From Pterois miles (lineage: Eukaryota > Chordata > Actinopteri > Perciformes > Scorpaenidae): a stretch of 64,000 nucleotides of DNA. The DNA lies in assembly GCA_947000775.1 (NCBI GenBank), contig CAMQGK010000327.1:1488001-1552000 (forward strand). Direction: 5' to 3'. Position numbers and translations under genes: made by a program. Positions 1-12,000 of this stretch are shown piece by piece. The notes beneath the pieces were generated by a model, which had not been told where the DNA came from, ran no database searches, and saw only the letters and a program-made list of their open reading frames with translations. Position 1 is the stretch's first letter. Each line of letters begins with the position of its first letter.

Positions 1-1384
1 CTCACAAGCCCCGCTTTCCACCACTTCCATCTACAAAACAAAGTTGCCTGGCATTGACGGGACCCACGAGGCCGTGAGCGAGGAAAGGTGGGAGTCACCC
101 TCATCCGAGAGAAGGCGGTAAGAAAGTGAATAAGAGAGAGAGAGAGAATGGAAAGGGGGGAGTGAGGAGATTGAAGCGTTTCTAATTTAAATAAACCCTT
201 TGGCAGACTGAAACTGGCAGTGAGCTTCCCCTTTGCTCGCGAGGAAAAAGAGGGAGAAGAAAGGAAAAAGGGGAAAAGAGGGAGGGCAAAAAGGAAAAGA
301 GAGATAGATAGATGGATATAGAGATGTCTCCAAGCTGGTTTGCTTACCCACATGGGAGAGTTAGAGGCCAGAGGATGGGGAATGGGGGAATATAGAGTGA
401 AGTGGAATAAGATAGGGAGCTAGATGGAGGAGAAAGAGAGGGGACACAAATAATGGGGGAAAACACTGACAAGATACAGGGGTTAAGGGAGGGGAGAATA
501 GGAAAGAGCTGTGAAAGTTAGGTAATGTGTGAATAGATAGAGGTGTGATCCGTCTATTGGGGAAAGTTCATCCATCCTCACACACACAAAGAGAGAAAGT
601 CAAACAGGGTCTCTCAGCAGTGGGTCCGATCAGTCTCATCTCATCAAAACTTGGCTGAAGTTTTTTGGATGGAGCCCAGCTCCAATCTAGTGGAGCCGCC
701 ACACTCTTCTCCGTCACACTGTCTCCCCCTGTCTGTCCCTTTGGCTCGTCACAGCAGCGGCCCGCTCGCCGGTCTATACGCTCCTAATGGGCTCGCCTCG
801 GAGAGAGGAGCCACAGCAATACAGGCTGTAATCTAAAGTCTCACTGCTGAGCGCCAGAGGATGCCCATTTTGTTTGTCTGCTGTTTGTTATGTTGGACGG
901 GTAAGAGGTGACAACAGGCAAACCATACAGCTTGGAGATTTAGAGGGGAGAAGTTGCTCATGATGGCCCTGCAAAACACTGAAAAACTAAAAAACAACAA
1001 AACACATAATCAGTGATTTATCTGGAGATGAGTTGATTGTCATTTTAAATCTAAGAGGCATCAAACTAAAATATATGGATGCTTTAAGGGAAAAAGGTTC
1101 TAAATGTCTGACTTTTGTCATCTGAAGGTCATCTACAGCCTTTTTATTTCCCACCACATCACTTAGCATAATGTTTGATTAATGCGCACATGCATATAGA
1201 CCGGCTATTACAGGTATATTACAGAGTGAACAGCAGAATCAGGGTTCGACACGCCTGTTGACAAAAAATGACAAGATGCGATTACACAGTCTCTGGATTA
1301 AAGATGCGTATGTGTGAGTAAAGGCGCGACACGCATGCTGTATATAGGCCCACAGGTAGGGGTAAAGTCTAGGATGGATGGATG
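1..1384. other. No gene recognised; purine-rich intergenic DNA
   Basis: The first 500 bases are strongly purine-rich (GA, GGA and GATA-like tracts). No ORF here looks like a conserved protein and no splice-bounded exon was found. The 61-codon ORF at 651-836 is low in complexity and has no recognisable domain. Confidence 0.6.
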
Positions 1385-1388
1385 GAGA

Positions 1389-1474
<86 letters not shown>

Positions 1475-1500
1475 GAGACAGAGAGAGAGAAGGAAAGAGA
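1385..1500. repeat. (AG)n microsatellite
   Basis: A nearly pure AG dinucleotide run of about 80 bases is followed by an interrupted GAGACAGAGA section. The Arg-Glu and Ser-Leu repeat ORFs in this stretch are only translations of the microsatellite. Confidence 0.97.
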
Positions 1501-1559
1501 AGGGGGGGAGACTACCGACCCCCTCCTTCAAACATACGCACTGAGAACTGGCTCCGGCT

Positions 1560-1870
1560 CCGGCTTCGCTGGAGTGGAGAACCATAAATCTTCATATAGC
1601 GGCTGTTTTGATTAATGCAGCCGAGTCGAGCTAGGGGGCTGGACCTATCCCATTACGGCCTAATGGAAGATGGAGCGGCGCTGTCTCCACCACTAGGCCC
1701 CTGTCATTTGTTCCACTTTGCAGTCCATTTGGCCGAGAGACTACAAGCCACTCCATCAAAAATATTTTCAGAGTTAATTTCCGCCCGCTTAATTCGCCTT
1801 GATTCGGATTGCGTATCGAATGGCAGGATCGATTTTCGCCTGGCGTCTAAATTAAATAAAAGAGAGGGGG
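1560..1870. promoter_or_regulatory. Possible conserved non-coding element
   Basis: This is a balanced-composition stretch between simple-sequence tracts. It contains several homeodomain-core words (TTAATT, TAATTC, ATTAAT, TAAATTAAAT) and no repeat signature that I recognise. Its texture resembles vertebrate developmental enhancers. This is inference from composition only; whether it is conserved needs alignment to other fish. Confidence 0.22.
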
Positions 1871-1961
1871 GTATACTTTAAGTCTGCGTTTTCTTTCTTT
1901 TCTCTTTTCCATTCCATTCTTCCACCTATTTTCCAGACATCCTTTACCGTGGGCGCGCTCA

Positions 1962-2068
1962 TTCCTTTTTTTTTTTCTTTTTTTTTTTTAACGGTGCATC
2001 TCATTTCCTCCTTTCTCTCAGATTTTGATAGACCCATGTTTGCAGAGGAGGAGGAGGAGGAGGAGGCA
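1962..2068. repeat. Poly-T tracts and (GAG)n run
   Basis: T-rich tracts at about 1966-1991 are followed by seven or eight GAG/GGA triplets at 2045-2067. Short ORFs over these tracts are artefacts of the simple sequence. Confidence 0.85.
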
Positions 2069-2069
2069 C

Positions 2070-3556
2070 AAATCCGATTGTAGTTACAGATGAAGGGAAC
2101 CCTATTGAAAGAGGAGCTGAGGTGGATGGATTTATGGATTTCTCATAAATTACAAACCGATACATAAAGACTTGAACATGAGGAAACACCTTTTATGACA
2201 GGTAGAAAAAGAAAGACAGTAAAAGATCTTATATCCACATGACACCACGAAAATGTGTAGATCCCGAAGAATAGATTTGGAAAACATGGAGTGAAGAAGA
2301 ATTGGACAGGCCTACACAGGAAAAGTGGGGTAAATTAGGGGCATCGGGGTATTGAGGGGGTGAAAAATAATAGGGGGGGGAAAAGTAGCAAAAAAAGAAA
2401 TGAAAAGAGGCAAAAAGCACAGTGACAAATTGGTCGAGTGTGTCACGAATTCCCTTTTAGATTTAAAGCTGCGTGTAGCCTATCGTCATATCTTTCCAGA
2501 GTAATTTATTTTCTCATTTCTCTCTCTCTCTCTCTCTCCCCTCAGTACCCTTCTCTCTCTCTGTGTGAATTTATCTGGGAGTCACGTGGACAGAGGAGGG
2601 GGAGAAAAGTCAATAAAAGTCTCTGGCGACAACTGTTTCCCCCATCGGTCTCTTGTCTCCTTCTTGCATTATCTCTCCTGCTTTGCTTTCTATTTGTTTA
2701 TTCGCTGGAGCTGCTTTGCTCCTCCCTATTTCCTCCTCCATCGGCTGTGTTTCCTGTTTCGGATCCTCTCTCATATCATAGGACTACAAGCTATACTCCT
2801 CTCCAGAGAGGCCTATTGATTTTATTCTCCCACTAACAGCAAGCCCCAACGCCTTGAAATTACTAAATCAGGAAGCTGCAGGATCCATCTCTTGTATCCA
2901 CCTCAGAAATGCTTCGATAAGCGTCAGAAAGTTCTCAGAGGCTTACAAGTTGGAGATGAAGGCCGGCGAACTTCGTCCCGGAGACACGAGGTCACTTGTT
3001 GATTGCTCATTTCAACAAAAGAACCAAATTTGAATCAGTTCAATTTTATTACACTTTGCCAAATCTGTTAGTCCATCTCGTCCTAACAGGCATGTAGATC
3101 GTACACGAACACTTAGGAGGATCTGACAGTCTGACTGAGGAACAGTCCTGAAACCAGTCTCCTCTCCACCTCAAAAATCACATCACATACTGTATATCAT
3201 CCACAATCTAGAGCTGGACAAATGCTGAATATACTTATTTTAAAAACACGCTGATTACTGCCGATATTTTGATATTTGACAACATAAATCTCACTCAAAT
3301 AGTGTAAAAATTCAGAAAACTGTTTCTTAATATAATACAAACTTTAAGACCACAAAATTCAACATTTATAAGCTCCATCATCATAATATCACATAATATC
3401 ACATAATACTCTCATACAGTGGTGGGAGAAATATTCAAACCCAGTCTAACGGGAAGACGTATAAATACCACAACATACAGTCTGCATGTCATGAGTACAC
3501 GTTTTAGCCTTTTTGTGTCATTGGTTCGCTGCTTTTTGGGGGTCATTTGTACGCCA
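2070..3556. other. No gene recognised
   Basis: A CT-rich patch lies near 2515-2570. The 132-codon ORF at 2438-2836 is Ser/Leu-rich, runs through this low-complexity patch and has no domain. From about 3,190 the sequence becomes AT-rich and resembles old dispersed repeat. Confidence 0.55.
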
Positions 3557-3559
3557 TGC

Positions 3560-3877
3560 AAATGTATGCAGTTAGGTTTAGGCTAGAAAGTCAATTCACG
3601 AGGGTTAGGCTAGAAGAACACTTTGTTAGGGTTAGGGAAAACATCATAGTTAAGCTTAAAATAATTAAGTAAACTAAGGAAAATACTATGGAAACAATAT
3701 AACTCAACTATGGAAAACAAATGTAAGCAATTAGGTTTAGGCTAGAAAGCTGCTTCATTAGGGTTAGGATAGAAAAGACTTCACTAGTGTTAGGGAAAAC
3801 GTCATAGTTAAGCTTAAAATAATTAAGTAAACTAAGGAAAATACGTATGTAAACAATATAACCCAGCTATGGAAAAC
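3560..3877. repeat. Two-unit 159-bp tandem duplication with TTAGGG-like words
   Basis: Two adjacent 159-base units start at 3560 and 3719. Both begin with AAATGTA, carry GTTAGGTTTAGGCTAGAAAG, and end in GGAAAACAAATGT. Inside each are GTTAGGGTTAGG-like words and an identical block around AGTTAAGCTTAAAATAATTA. The motif resembles telomeric repeats but is not a regular TTAGGG array. Confidence 0.9.
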
Positions 3878-4519
3878 AAATGTCAATGATATACATAACA
3901 AATGTCACTAACGTAACTTACAAAACACCTGTCAACCGGTCAATCGGTCTTCAACATGAGTCTCTTGGTTAAAAGTTCGGTGTTCATTGACCACCGTAAG
4001 TGGTCTTTCTATACATCACTAACTGTTACTGTTGCAGTTTTACATTGCAGTCAGTACAGGATCCACAGTGTACAAATGACATACGGAAATCAAGGAAAGC
4101 GTACTTGCAGGTTAAACGCATTATTGTGACATTTATACGCCTTTGCAAACTTTTAAAAGTGCATTTTGTTCTCAAACTATCAAAAGTAAGCAAGAACTGG
4201 TTATGCAGGCATAAAGGGGCAATAAAGGCTAACTTTTTAGACTGACCAGTTTGTTTCCTCACAAGAGACATGGATGCTTAGAGAGGCTTCACCGCTCGGA
4301 TGTTTAAAAATGATTGAATGATGAAAAACTTGTGTGCAACAATACAGCCACAGCTATTTTTAATGGGCATATTAACATCACAGCTCTCCTTTTCACCTCG
4401 ATAAGCATGTATGAGCTACAAAAAACATTAGATTAACTTAGTTTTTTTTAAAGAACATCCTGAGTCCACAATTATTGTAAAAACGCTTCACATGATTAAG
4501 AATGCTGAAATTACATTAA
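3878..4519. other. No gene recognised
   Basis: AT-rich intergenic sequence. Overlapping short ORFs on both strands at 4000-4271 have no protein-like features. Confidence 0.5.
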
Positions 4520-4860
4520 TGAAGAAGAAGAAGAAGAAGAAGATCTACCTTTATTAGTCCCACAGTGGGGAAATTCAATTTACACTCTGTTTAAACTCAT
4601 ACATGGTACATGCAGACCTGAAACACACATACATGCAGTAAATGGAGAGAGGTCAGAGTGAGGGGGCTGCTCCTGACAAGCGCCCCGAGCAGTTGGGGGT
4701 TTGGTGCCTTGCTCAGGGGCACCTCGGCAGTGCCCAAGAGGTAAACTGGCACCTCTCCAGCTACCAGTTCACACTCAGTTCTTGGTCCATGTCGGGACTT
4801 GAACCGGTGACCCTCCGGTTCCCAAGCCAACTCCCTACAGACTGAGCTACTGCCGCCCCC
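4520..4860 (-). mobile_element. tRNA-derived SINE, full length
   Basis: On the minus strand the element opens near 4860 with a tRNA-like head. It has an A-box-like word (TAGCTCAGTCTGTAGG) and a B box (GGTTCAAGTCC) about 40 bases on. An unrelated body follows, with the LINE-like tail GTGGGACTAATAAAGG and a (TTC)n end that appears as (GAA)n on the plus strand at 4521-4541. Internal pol III promoter boxes and a simple-repeat tail are the defining SINE layout. It is not a tRNA gene, because the head lacks a full cloverleaf and continues into the SINE body. Confidence 0.85.
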
Positions 4861-4985
4861 AGTAACAATTGAAACAGTAACAATAATAAAATGCTCTCAC
4901 TCATTAGCAAATATTATAGTGGCCACCGACATCGTGCATCCCCAACTACTGAAGCATGAATGTAAAAGCTGATTTTTTTAACGTT

Positions 4986-5043
4986 GTAGAAGAAGAAGAT
5001 AGAAGAAGATATTCCTTTATTAGTCCCACAGTGGGGAAATTCA
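4986..5043 (-). mobile_element. Truncated SINE/LINE tail copy
   Basis: This 58-base fragment repeats the tail of the SINE at 4520-4860, with the same CCACTGTGGGACTAATAAAG word and GAA-rich end. It is a 5'-truncated copy. Confidence 0.75.
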
Positions 5044-5524
5044 GAAGTAGAAATAATCTGAGCTATATCATATCGGAGCTAGACCGATATATCCACTGAT
5101 ATGATCTTATTGTAGATCTGTACCAGTGTCAGTGCATATGTACAATGGACAACACGTAGCACAGTCCTCCCAAATGTATGTATACATGTATACAGGTCCT
5201 TTAGAAACAGCGATGCCATTATATAGTTTGTCCACCACCGAGTGGACGACTTTAACTCAATTCATATCCAGTGTTTTAATAAGAAGTGCAATGTGGATGA
5301 TCTATCCAGAATTTTAGTTTAAAAAATGAACAAACATTATCAACAGAATGTGAAGATTACAGTGACGTCTACTGTATGTATTGTGTTTCAGAAATATCTA
5401 CTGAAACGAGCATGCTCTTGTAATACTACTTATACTTGTGATAGATAGAGTCACTGTAGTGTCCAGTATGCCCTCGGTCCAAGACGGAGAAGAAGTAGAG
5501 CTGCCCTGGGGGTTGTCACATTGA

Positions 5525-5665
5525 AAGTACAGGGCCTATGTATTTTTTGATAGTTTATTGAATCAAATCCAAAGTAGCAGAAACGAGAGAACATCTTGAA
5601 TATTTGTTTCATCCTCACCGCCACTAGGAGGCCACTTTGCCGTGAGGAGGGCAGGCAGCGGCTCT
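5525..5665. repeat. Dispersed repeat, copy 1
   Basis: It shares an ordered series of words with 8085-8240: TTTTGATAGTTT, CCAAAGT.ACAGAAAC, TTCATCCTC.C..CCACTAGGAG and GGAGGGAAGG-like sequence. The two copies are diverged and in the same orientation. I do not recognise the family. Confidence 0.6.
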
Positions 5666-5669
5666 GGGA

Positions 5670-7300
5670 GATGGGCTTTCAGTTAGCGGTTAGCTGTAGC
5701 TACTAGCATTCAGCCAGCGTAAAACCCAGTGCTGGGAGTCACAGTGGGCTGTGGCTGGCAGCAGACCTGGGTCTAACATTTGTAATGCAAGAAACTCAAT
5801 GTCTGCTAATATGGGGCACTTCTCCGGGATCAGACCACCGGTACTGGAGTTTGCACTGGCTGAATTTGTGTTGCTACAGCTCCGCTAACTGAAGGTCCAT
5901 CTCCTGGAGGTGCAACCCCTCCTCCTGATGAAGTAGTCTTCTGGTGGTGGGGAGGACAAAACAAAAGTTTACGTCGTTTTCTCATTTCTGTCACTCTGGA
6001 TTCAATCCAATAAACACACTATAAAAACTTACATGGTGTTATTTTGACCAGCTCTCAGAGATTCAGCAACTTTTGTTGAACTCTTGCCCCCCCCTTTTTT
6101 TTTTTTTTTTTTTTTTAAATTGAACTGATGACTGTAAATTCAGATTGTATGGATCCAGTGGCAGACGTGAACATTTTTTTTTTTTTTTTTTTTTAACTTT
6201 CAATTATCAAAATCAACCTCAAAAATCAGTGTCAGTCAGGCTGTATATTTATTGTATAAAAATGCATCATTTGCTCAAAATTTTGTCCTAATACACAAAG
6301 CACTTAGTAACTTTATCTGTCAAATACATTTAGTGGAGTAAAAACGTAATACTCTAGAGAATAAAAATTAAACTAACAAATATTTTTCTATACTAATACG
6401 TGTGGAAACAACTACGACACTGTGTACAGCAGCTTGCGGACCATGCTACTGACGGGGTTGATAAAACTGAGTATTGGTGGGTATCCTTGGGGGGTTTACC
6501 CACAGCAAACAGGACTGATGGCCAACCCACCCGGCAATATGACTTGTTCACTCAGCCCCTCCAATATCAGTGTCTCTATTTCAGTCGCCACATCTGTTAT
6601 TGTCTGATTCTTAAGAAAAAAGTGGCTGAGCGGAGGATAATGAAATCAAAGCCCAACACACACAGTCAACAAGCCCCTGGTAAGAAACACACTATGTCAA
6701 TATTAATCTCCCTGACAGAAAGTCGAAATATGGCATCTGTCACACATCATCTTCCCTCTCTCCTGTCTTTCTGTGGAGTGGAAAAAGATGGAGAGGAGGT
6801 GGTTTTGGTGGGAGTGAAGAGGGGGAAGTTGTTGGAAATTGAGGACATGGACCGGAAAGGGCAAAGGACTCTGGGATTTTCAAGAAATAGTTTGTTTTTG
6901 TCTCGTAGCATTGGTACGGCATGCATTTGGAACATCCAAGCCTTTAAATCTGGCATGTCAAGGACACTTCTTACAAAACATATTTGTGATAATATACTTG
7001 ACAGAGCATGTATGTAATACATACAATACATATAATAATTGTATGTAATAGCTCAAAGAATAAGTTGCGCAATCTTTGTGATCGATTTCTTTGACTAACA
7101 AAGCTAAATTCATTTGCTTGCCACTGGGGTGAGTCAATAACCAATACACACTGACTACTGGAAGTATCTCTGTAATCAAACACATCTTGTGCTTTGCTGT
7201 CGGCTGCAGCTTCACTTTTGATGCCACAGAGATGGGCCAAAGTCAGAAATGTTCAAATCCTAAAAATACAGGCTTTAAACTCATCCACTCCTTATTTGGT
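5670..7300. other. No supported gene; poly-T tracts
   Basis: Poly-T runs lie at about 6098-6116 and 6174-6194. A 205-codon plus-strand ORF at 6400-7017 has no domain and crosses a purine-rich stretch that lacks stops by composition; it is discussed in the findings. No exon of a known gene was recognised. Confidence 0.5.
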
Positions 7301-8046
7301 ATGTTTTTTGGAAATCTATAAAACACAAAAAACAGATACAACAGTATAGATTTATTTTACTGTAAATGACATGTATGCCTTTTTTAATTGTTGTTTGTGC
7401 TTATCATTATTCTATTTGTTTTGAAATTTCTCCAGAATAAACTGTACAGTGTTTTCTTTATACTGGATTTTTAAATGCACATAATACAAGGAAAGGTCTA
7501 TATTTTTATTTTTATATTTTTAGTTTGTTCCTCTGTGCGTGTAAATACTCATTATAGTGCACAAAATTCGTGGCTGAAAATAGTCTCCAACAGAAGCCCT
7601 TTTTACTGGTGTTTGAGTATTGTTTGTGAAAAATTTGAAATTTAATAGTCTTTAATTTAATAGCCAGCTTGTGCAGCTCCAAGCCTGAAAGTTTTGAGAA
7701 ACTCACACATTATTGGTTTTAGTAACAATTAATAATGAATTACTTTCAATGTCAATTAATCTTTAGAGAATTTCTTGATAAATCGAGCAGTTAGTTTGAT
7801 CAGTAAAATGTCAAGATGACATCTTCAGATGTCTTGTTTTGTCCACAGCTCAAATATATTCAGTCTACTGTCACAGAGGAGTAAAGAAACCAGAATATAT
7901 TCACATTTGAAAAGCTGCAATCAGAGAATTTAAACTTTTTTCCTTTAACAAATCACTCAAACCGACTGTTTATCATTTAAAAAATAAAATAGTTGGCGAT
8001 TAATTTAATAGTTGACAGCTAATCGATTAATAGTTGCAGCTCTAAA
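7300..8046 (-). repeat. Left arm of an inverted duplication
   Basis: Read as reverse complement, this stretch matches 13504-14412 in order: a MITE copy, a spacer containing CTAAAACCA.TAATGTGT, then a block with CAATACTCAAACACCAGTA and TTCTGTTGGAGACTATTTTC, ending at GTTGTATCTGTTTTTTGTG. The right arm holds extra inserted bases between the MITE and the spacer. The collinear order indicates one duplicated unit, or two copies of a larger composite element. Confidence 0.8.
7724..8046 (-). mobile_element. Small non-autonomous DNA element (ATTAAT-ended MITE)
   Basis: The ends are rich in AATTAAT / ATCGATTAAT and finish in AGTTGCAGCTCT. The interior carries the family words GAGGAGTAAAGAAACCAGAA and TTGTTTTGTCCACAGCTCAA. 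The same family appears at 13504-13864, 14440-15930 (split) and 26494-26800. No ORF is present, so movement would depend on another element's transposase. Confidence 0.75.
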
Positions 8047-8084
8047 CATGACCTTCAGATCGTATAGTACATGTTCAAGGTTAA

Positions 8085-8240
8085 AATGCAGGGTCCCTGT
8101 ACCTTTTGATAGTTTGCTTTGTGGATTAACTCCAAAGTGACAGAAACAAGAAAACAAATTGTATTTTCATTTTGTCCTCGTCACCACCAGGAGACCACAT
8201 TGCCAAAAGGAGGGAAGGCCTTCTGAAACTAATCTATTAT
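8085..8240. repeat. Dispersed repeat, copy 2
   Basis: Diverged copy of the unit at 5525-5665. It is flanked by two near copies of a short block (ACATGACCTTCAG near 8046 and again near 8582), which sit either side of the long CA run. Confidence 0.6.
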
Positions 8241-8451
8241 CAAAATATTTATACTTTGGATTTAAAATGTGAGGGTGCAGGTCGTATCCATGCAGAACCT
8301 CCGCTGTTTTCAGCTCTGTCGTTCCGGTCGGCTCCTTTTGGTTGACGGGTACAGAACGGCTATGACGTCACCTTACTCAGACTACAACAATAAAAGCGGT
8401 AGCTACCTTCTACCTCGAATCTGACATTAAAAAATTCATTTAAAAATCGTA

Positions 8452-8568
<117 letters not shown>

Positions 8569-8569
8569 T

Positions 8570-11500
8570 GTCGCAGTTCAAACATGACCTTCAGCTCCTA
8601 TAGAGCACATTCAAGGTTAAAATGTGAAAAGCAACAAGTTAAAGTGAGACATGAGCTTCCTGACTGGAAGACAGCAAAACTAATGTTGCTCTCATAACAA
8701 GACGCTTAAGGGCAGCGATCGCAACACGAGATCTCTTGGTGATGAGATATAAAATGTCCTCTGCTATTTCATCAGTTTTCCCATGCTTGAGGTTTCTCCT
8801 CCCCATGCACAGCCGCTGTCCTTTATTTATCCCTCGATCATCCATCTCTTCCCCTTTTCAGCCCGTTATCTCTCTCTCCCACTCATTTCAGCCACAACAC
8901 TTTCCTTTCTTTCATCCTCTTTCCATCTGCTTCCTATTCCTCCCACCCATCTTCTTCCTCCTACTCTTCCTCCCTCCCTCTCTCTGTCTTTTGGACATTT
9001 CTCTTAGTCCTTTCTGCATCCCTCCACCCTGCCTCTCCACCCCCTTTCCCCCCCTCTTTCCCCTGTGATGAATGAGTCTGTCTGCTGGGTGCAGTTCATA
9101 TTTACTGAGCAGGGGAGCGCACACTGTCAGTCTCTCTCGCCCTCCACATCTCTATCCCTCCACTAAAGAGACAGAGAGAGCAAGAGGTTACAGTGGGATG
9201 AAAGGCGGAGGGAGGCCGTGGTCAAGAGATCCACTCCAGGAGTCACCGCGATAGCAGCTGGCTCGGCGGGGAGCATGTTAGTCTTGACCAGCATAGTTTC
9301 TCACTGCAAGCATTAGAGGTGTTTGAGGCGGAGAGAAATCTTCCTCACCTCTTGACCAACCTGTCAATGTGGTGATACTAATAGGGACTAAACACCGTCT
9401 TTCCATCCCTTTATGTGTAACTTGGCAGCCCACTCTGAGCACTCAATGCAACACAATTTAATGGCGTTTTCTCTCTCCTTCCTTTGTGTGAGCCATGCTT
9501 TTAGGCACATTTGGACTTGAGAGGGAGAGAAGTAAGAGCCGCTACCAGCTGCAGCTTACCAAAGGCCCACAAAATACCCGGTTTCATCTACGCCTACACA
9601 CACCAGTATGTTGCGGCGAGTCAAACGGTGTGTTTTGACCCGTGTGCTGACCCCTTCATGAATAAGAGGAGTGGATGCGAGCCTGCCGGAGCCCAAAGGG
9701 ACAGGCCAAGAGCCGCTGCAAAGCCCTGCAGAGCCACCATCTCTTCCCACACACTGACCTCTGAGGCCAGCCAACACCAAAACCACCGTAGCGTGACGAC
9801 ACCAGTGACACCCAGCGCCAACGCACACAATGTGTTCCTCTGCCAAATTGACAAAAATATAGACAGTAAATACAAGGAAAATTGGATAGCTTAAATTACA
9901 TCACAAAAAGAAAATCCCCTCAACTGGACTTTTATAAGATTCAATATGGGGTAATTCAATTCTCAGACTGCAACCTAAAACACTACCGACTGTCTGTCAA
10001 AGGGGGCAGATTGAAAATGTTTTTGCTATTTGGTTCTGGGACGGGGAAAGGCTGAATAAATGTAAGGTTTTATGTTTTGATTTGTGGATGATTTGCAGTA
10101 GACTCTCAGCCCATCGTAGCGCATCTATATCTGAGCTGATTAAACATTATGTCACTGAAAACATTCACATAATGAGAGCTGTATGTCAGAATCTAAAGGA
10201 AGAGAGTGGAAGAGAATCGGGGGAAAATAGGAGCAGGAGAGGAAAAGAGTAGAGCGCTGAAAGAAGGGAAGGAAAGCATCATGCCATAATCATCTGAATA
10301 TTAGGGAAAATTGGACATGGGAAAGGCGAAAATTGGATATGGGAAAGATTTCAGGGGAGCAGAGAAAAGCCTGGATGCATCAAATGTGAAAACAATGGCC
10401 GGTATCAAAACGGATGGAAACAAATGTAGGCCCCTCTGGATGTATCACTGCTGTAAAATATCCTTTAGGAGGTTCTAAAAGCCATCATCCGCAGACAAAT
10501 GACAGGGTCAGAGGTCTTACACGGGGTGCACTATCAGCTGGAACAACACTGTTTATGATGGAGGAGGAGGTATGGGAGGCTTTAAAAGGGACAAAAAATA
10601 AATTTTCCATATACAATGCTGACCACCGGCTCATTCCATAACATAGTCCTAGCAAACTACTGAGCGAGAAATACTTCCTGAGCTCGCCTATTCCCCGAAG
10701 CATCCTTTCCACAGCTATCCATTTCCCCCTGGTGCCTCAAGAGGGGAACTACTGCTGCTCCACTGCGGCCTTTCAGGGAGAATTCATCGGCCAACTCGTC
10801 TGCTCTGAAGCAGACGTAGGCCTCAAACTGTGACGCATCCGGCTGTCGGCTGCCACACGATGAGAGGCGCGCACGCCGCACGGACAGGGTGAACAGTAAC
10901 ACCATGATTTGTCAGGATGCATTCTCTGCTGCCCCGTGTCTGAGCGGTGCAGCGTCTCCCTCCACCCACCTCCTCATCCCCGGATCATATTTGTCCATCT
11001 GCCTGCCACGCCGATGGAACATTCCCAAAACGGCTGCTGTGCAATCTATCTCAATTTTCCAAATCTATTAACTTTCTTTGTGTGGCCTGCCTCTCCTCGA
11101 GCCCGATCTTTAAAAACCGTGGTTGTTCAACAATTATGATAACTGCAACAGGGGGAATTAGAGAATCCACCCATTCATCTCTCTGCCCCTCCTCCGCACA
11201 GACATGACGCGGCTAAATGAAAAATGGACACGCTTTAAGAAGTATTGATTCCAGCTTTAAACAAAGGTACAGTCAATATTATTTACTCCTAAATATATCT
11301 TTGTTATGTGCGTCTGAGTTGTAGTTACTGCTCTGTCCTCGTAATTGCGGACATAAAAATAATAGACCAATTCCCTCAGAATTGACCGAGACAGGTTTGG
11401 TTGTGGCCCTTGTCCTCGTGATGCATATCCTGGGTGTAAATGAATGTGTGAGCAAGGTTTTCCTCTGATGAATGCCCTACTAGAGGCTGATATATAGCCA

Positions 11501-12000
11501 GACCCAAACGGAGAAATGGTGAGATTTATGAAAAAATAAAAAACTACACCGCATTTCAAAGGTATTCTGAAACACTAAAAAGGCAATCATCTTCTTTTCA
11601 TTATTATTTTGCCTGCAGTTTATTATAAAAAATTGTTTTCCTCCTCATAGAGTTTTGTCATGTATAGTTTGGAAATTTTGCTTATTTTGAGAAGCCCCCT
11701 GGGGTTTTTTCTCTCGTGGAAAATCTAAGTTTGTTTTGTTTTTTAATAGTATATTATTTTTTGTGCCATGACAAACTTCTTCCCAACAGGCTTTTGAGTT
11801 TCTCTTGCTAGCCTAGACACACTCAGACAAATACAATAACTGCATTAAATATTATGTATTGACAATTTTCAGAATGCAATTTTCCAAAGCTAAAAAGTAG
11901 TAAAGCACCATCTAAAACTTGCTTATATCTATTATATGTATCTAAAAAACCCTTTTCAACAAATCTTAGTTTTTCATATATGCTGCATCGTATCAAAACA
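8570..12000. other. No supported gene
   Basis: There is a CT-rich tract at about 8870-9060 and several short ORFs without domains; the longest is 127 codons at 9511-9894. The part from about 10640 to 11240 is repeat-free and mixed in composition and could be non-coding regulatory DNA, but nothing proves it. AT-rich sequence follows to 12000. Confidence 0.5.

Noticed and set aside
1298..1615. Overlapping Arg-Glu / Ser-Leu repeat ORFs on both strands
   Set aside because: They are translations of the (AG)n microsatellite.
3560..3877. Interstitial telomere array
   Set aside because: TTAGGG-like words occur only a few times per 159-bp unit and not as a regular hexamer array.
4780..4860. Possible tRNA gene on the minus strand
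   Set aside because: A and B boxes exist, but the sequence runs into a SINE body with a LINE-type tail; no cloverleaf acceptor closure.
9511..9894. 127-codon plus-strand ORF with overlapping minus-strand ORFs
   Set aside because: No domain, no splice context, and similar open frames on the opposite strand indicate a composition effect.
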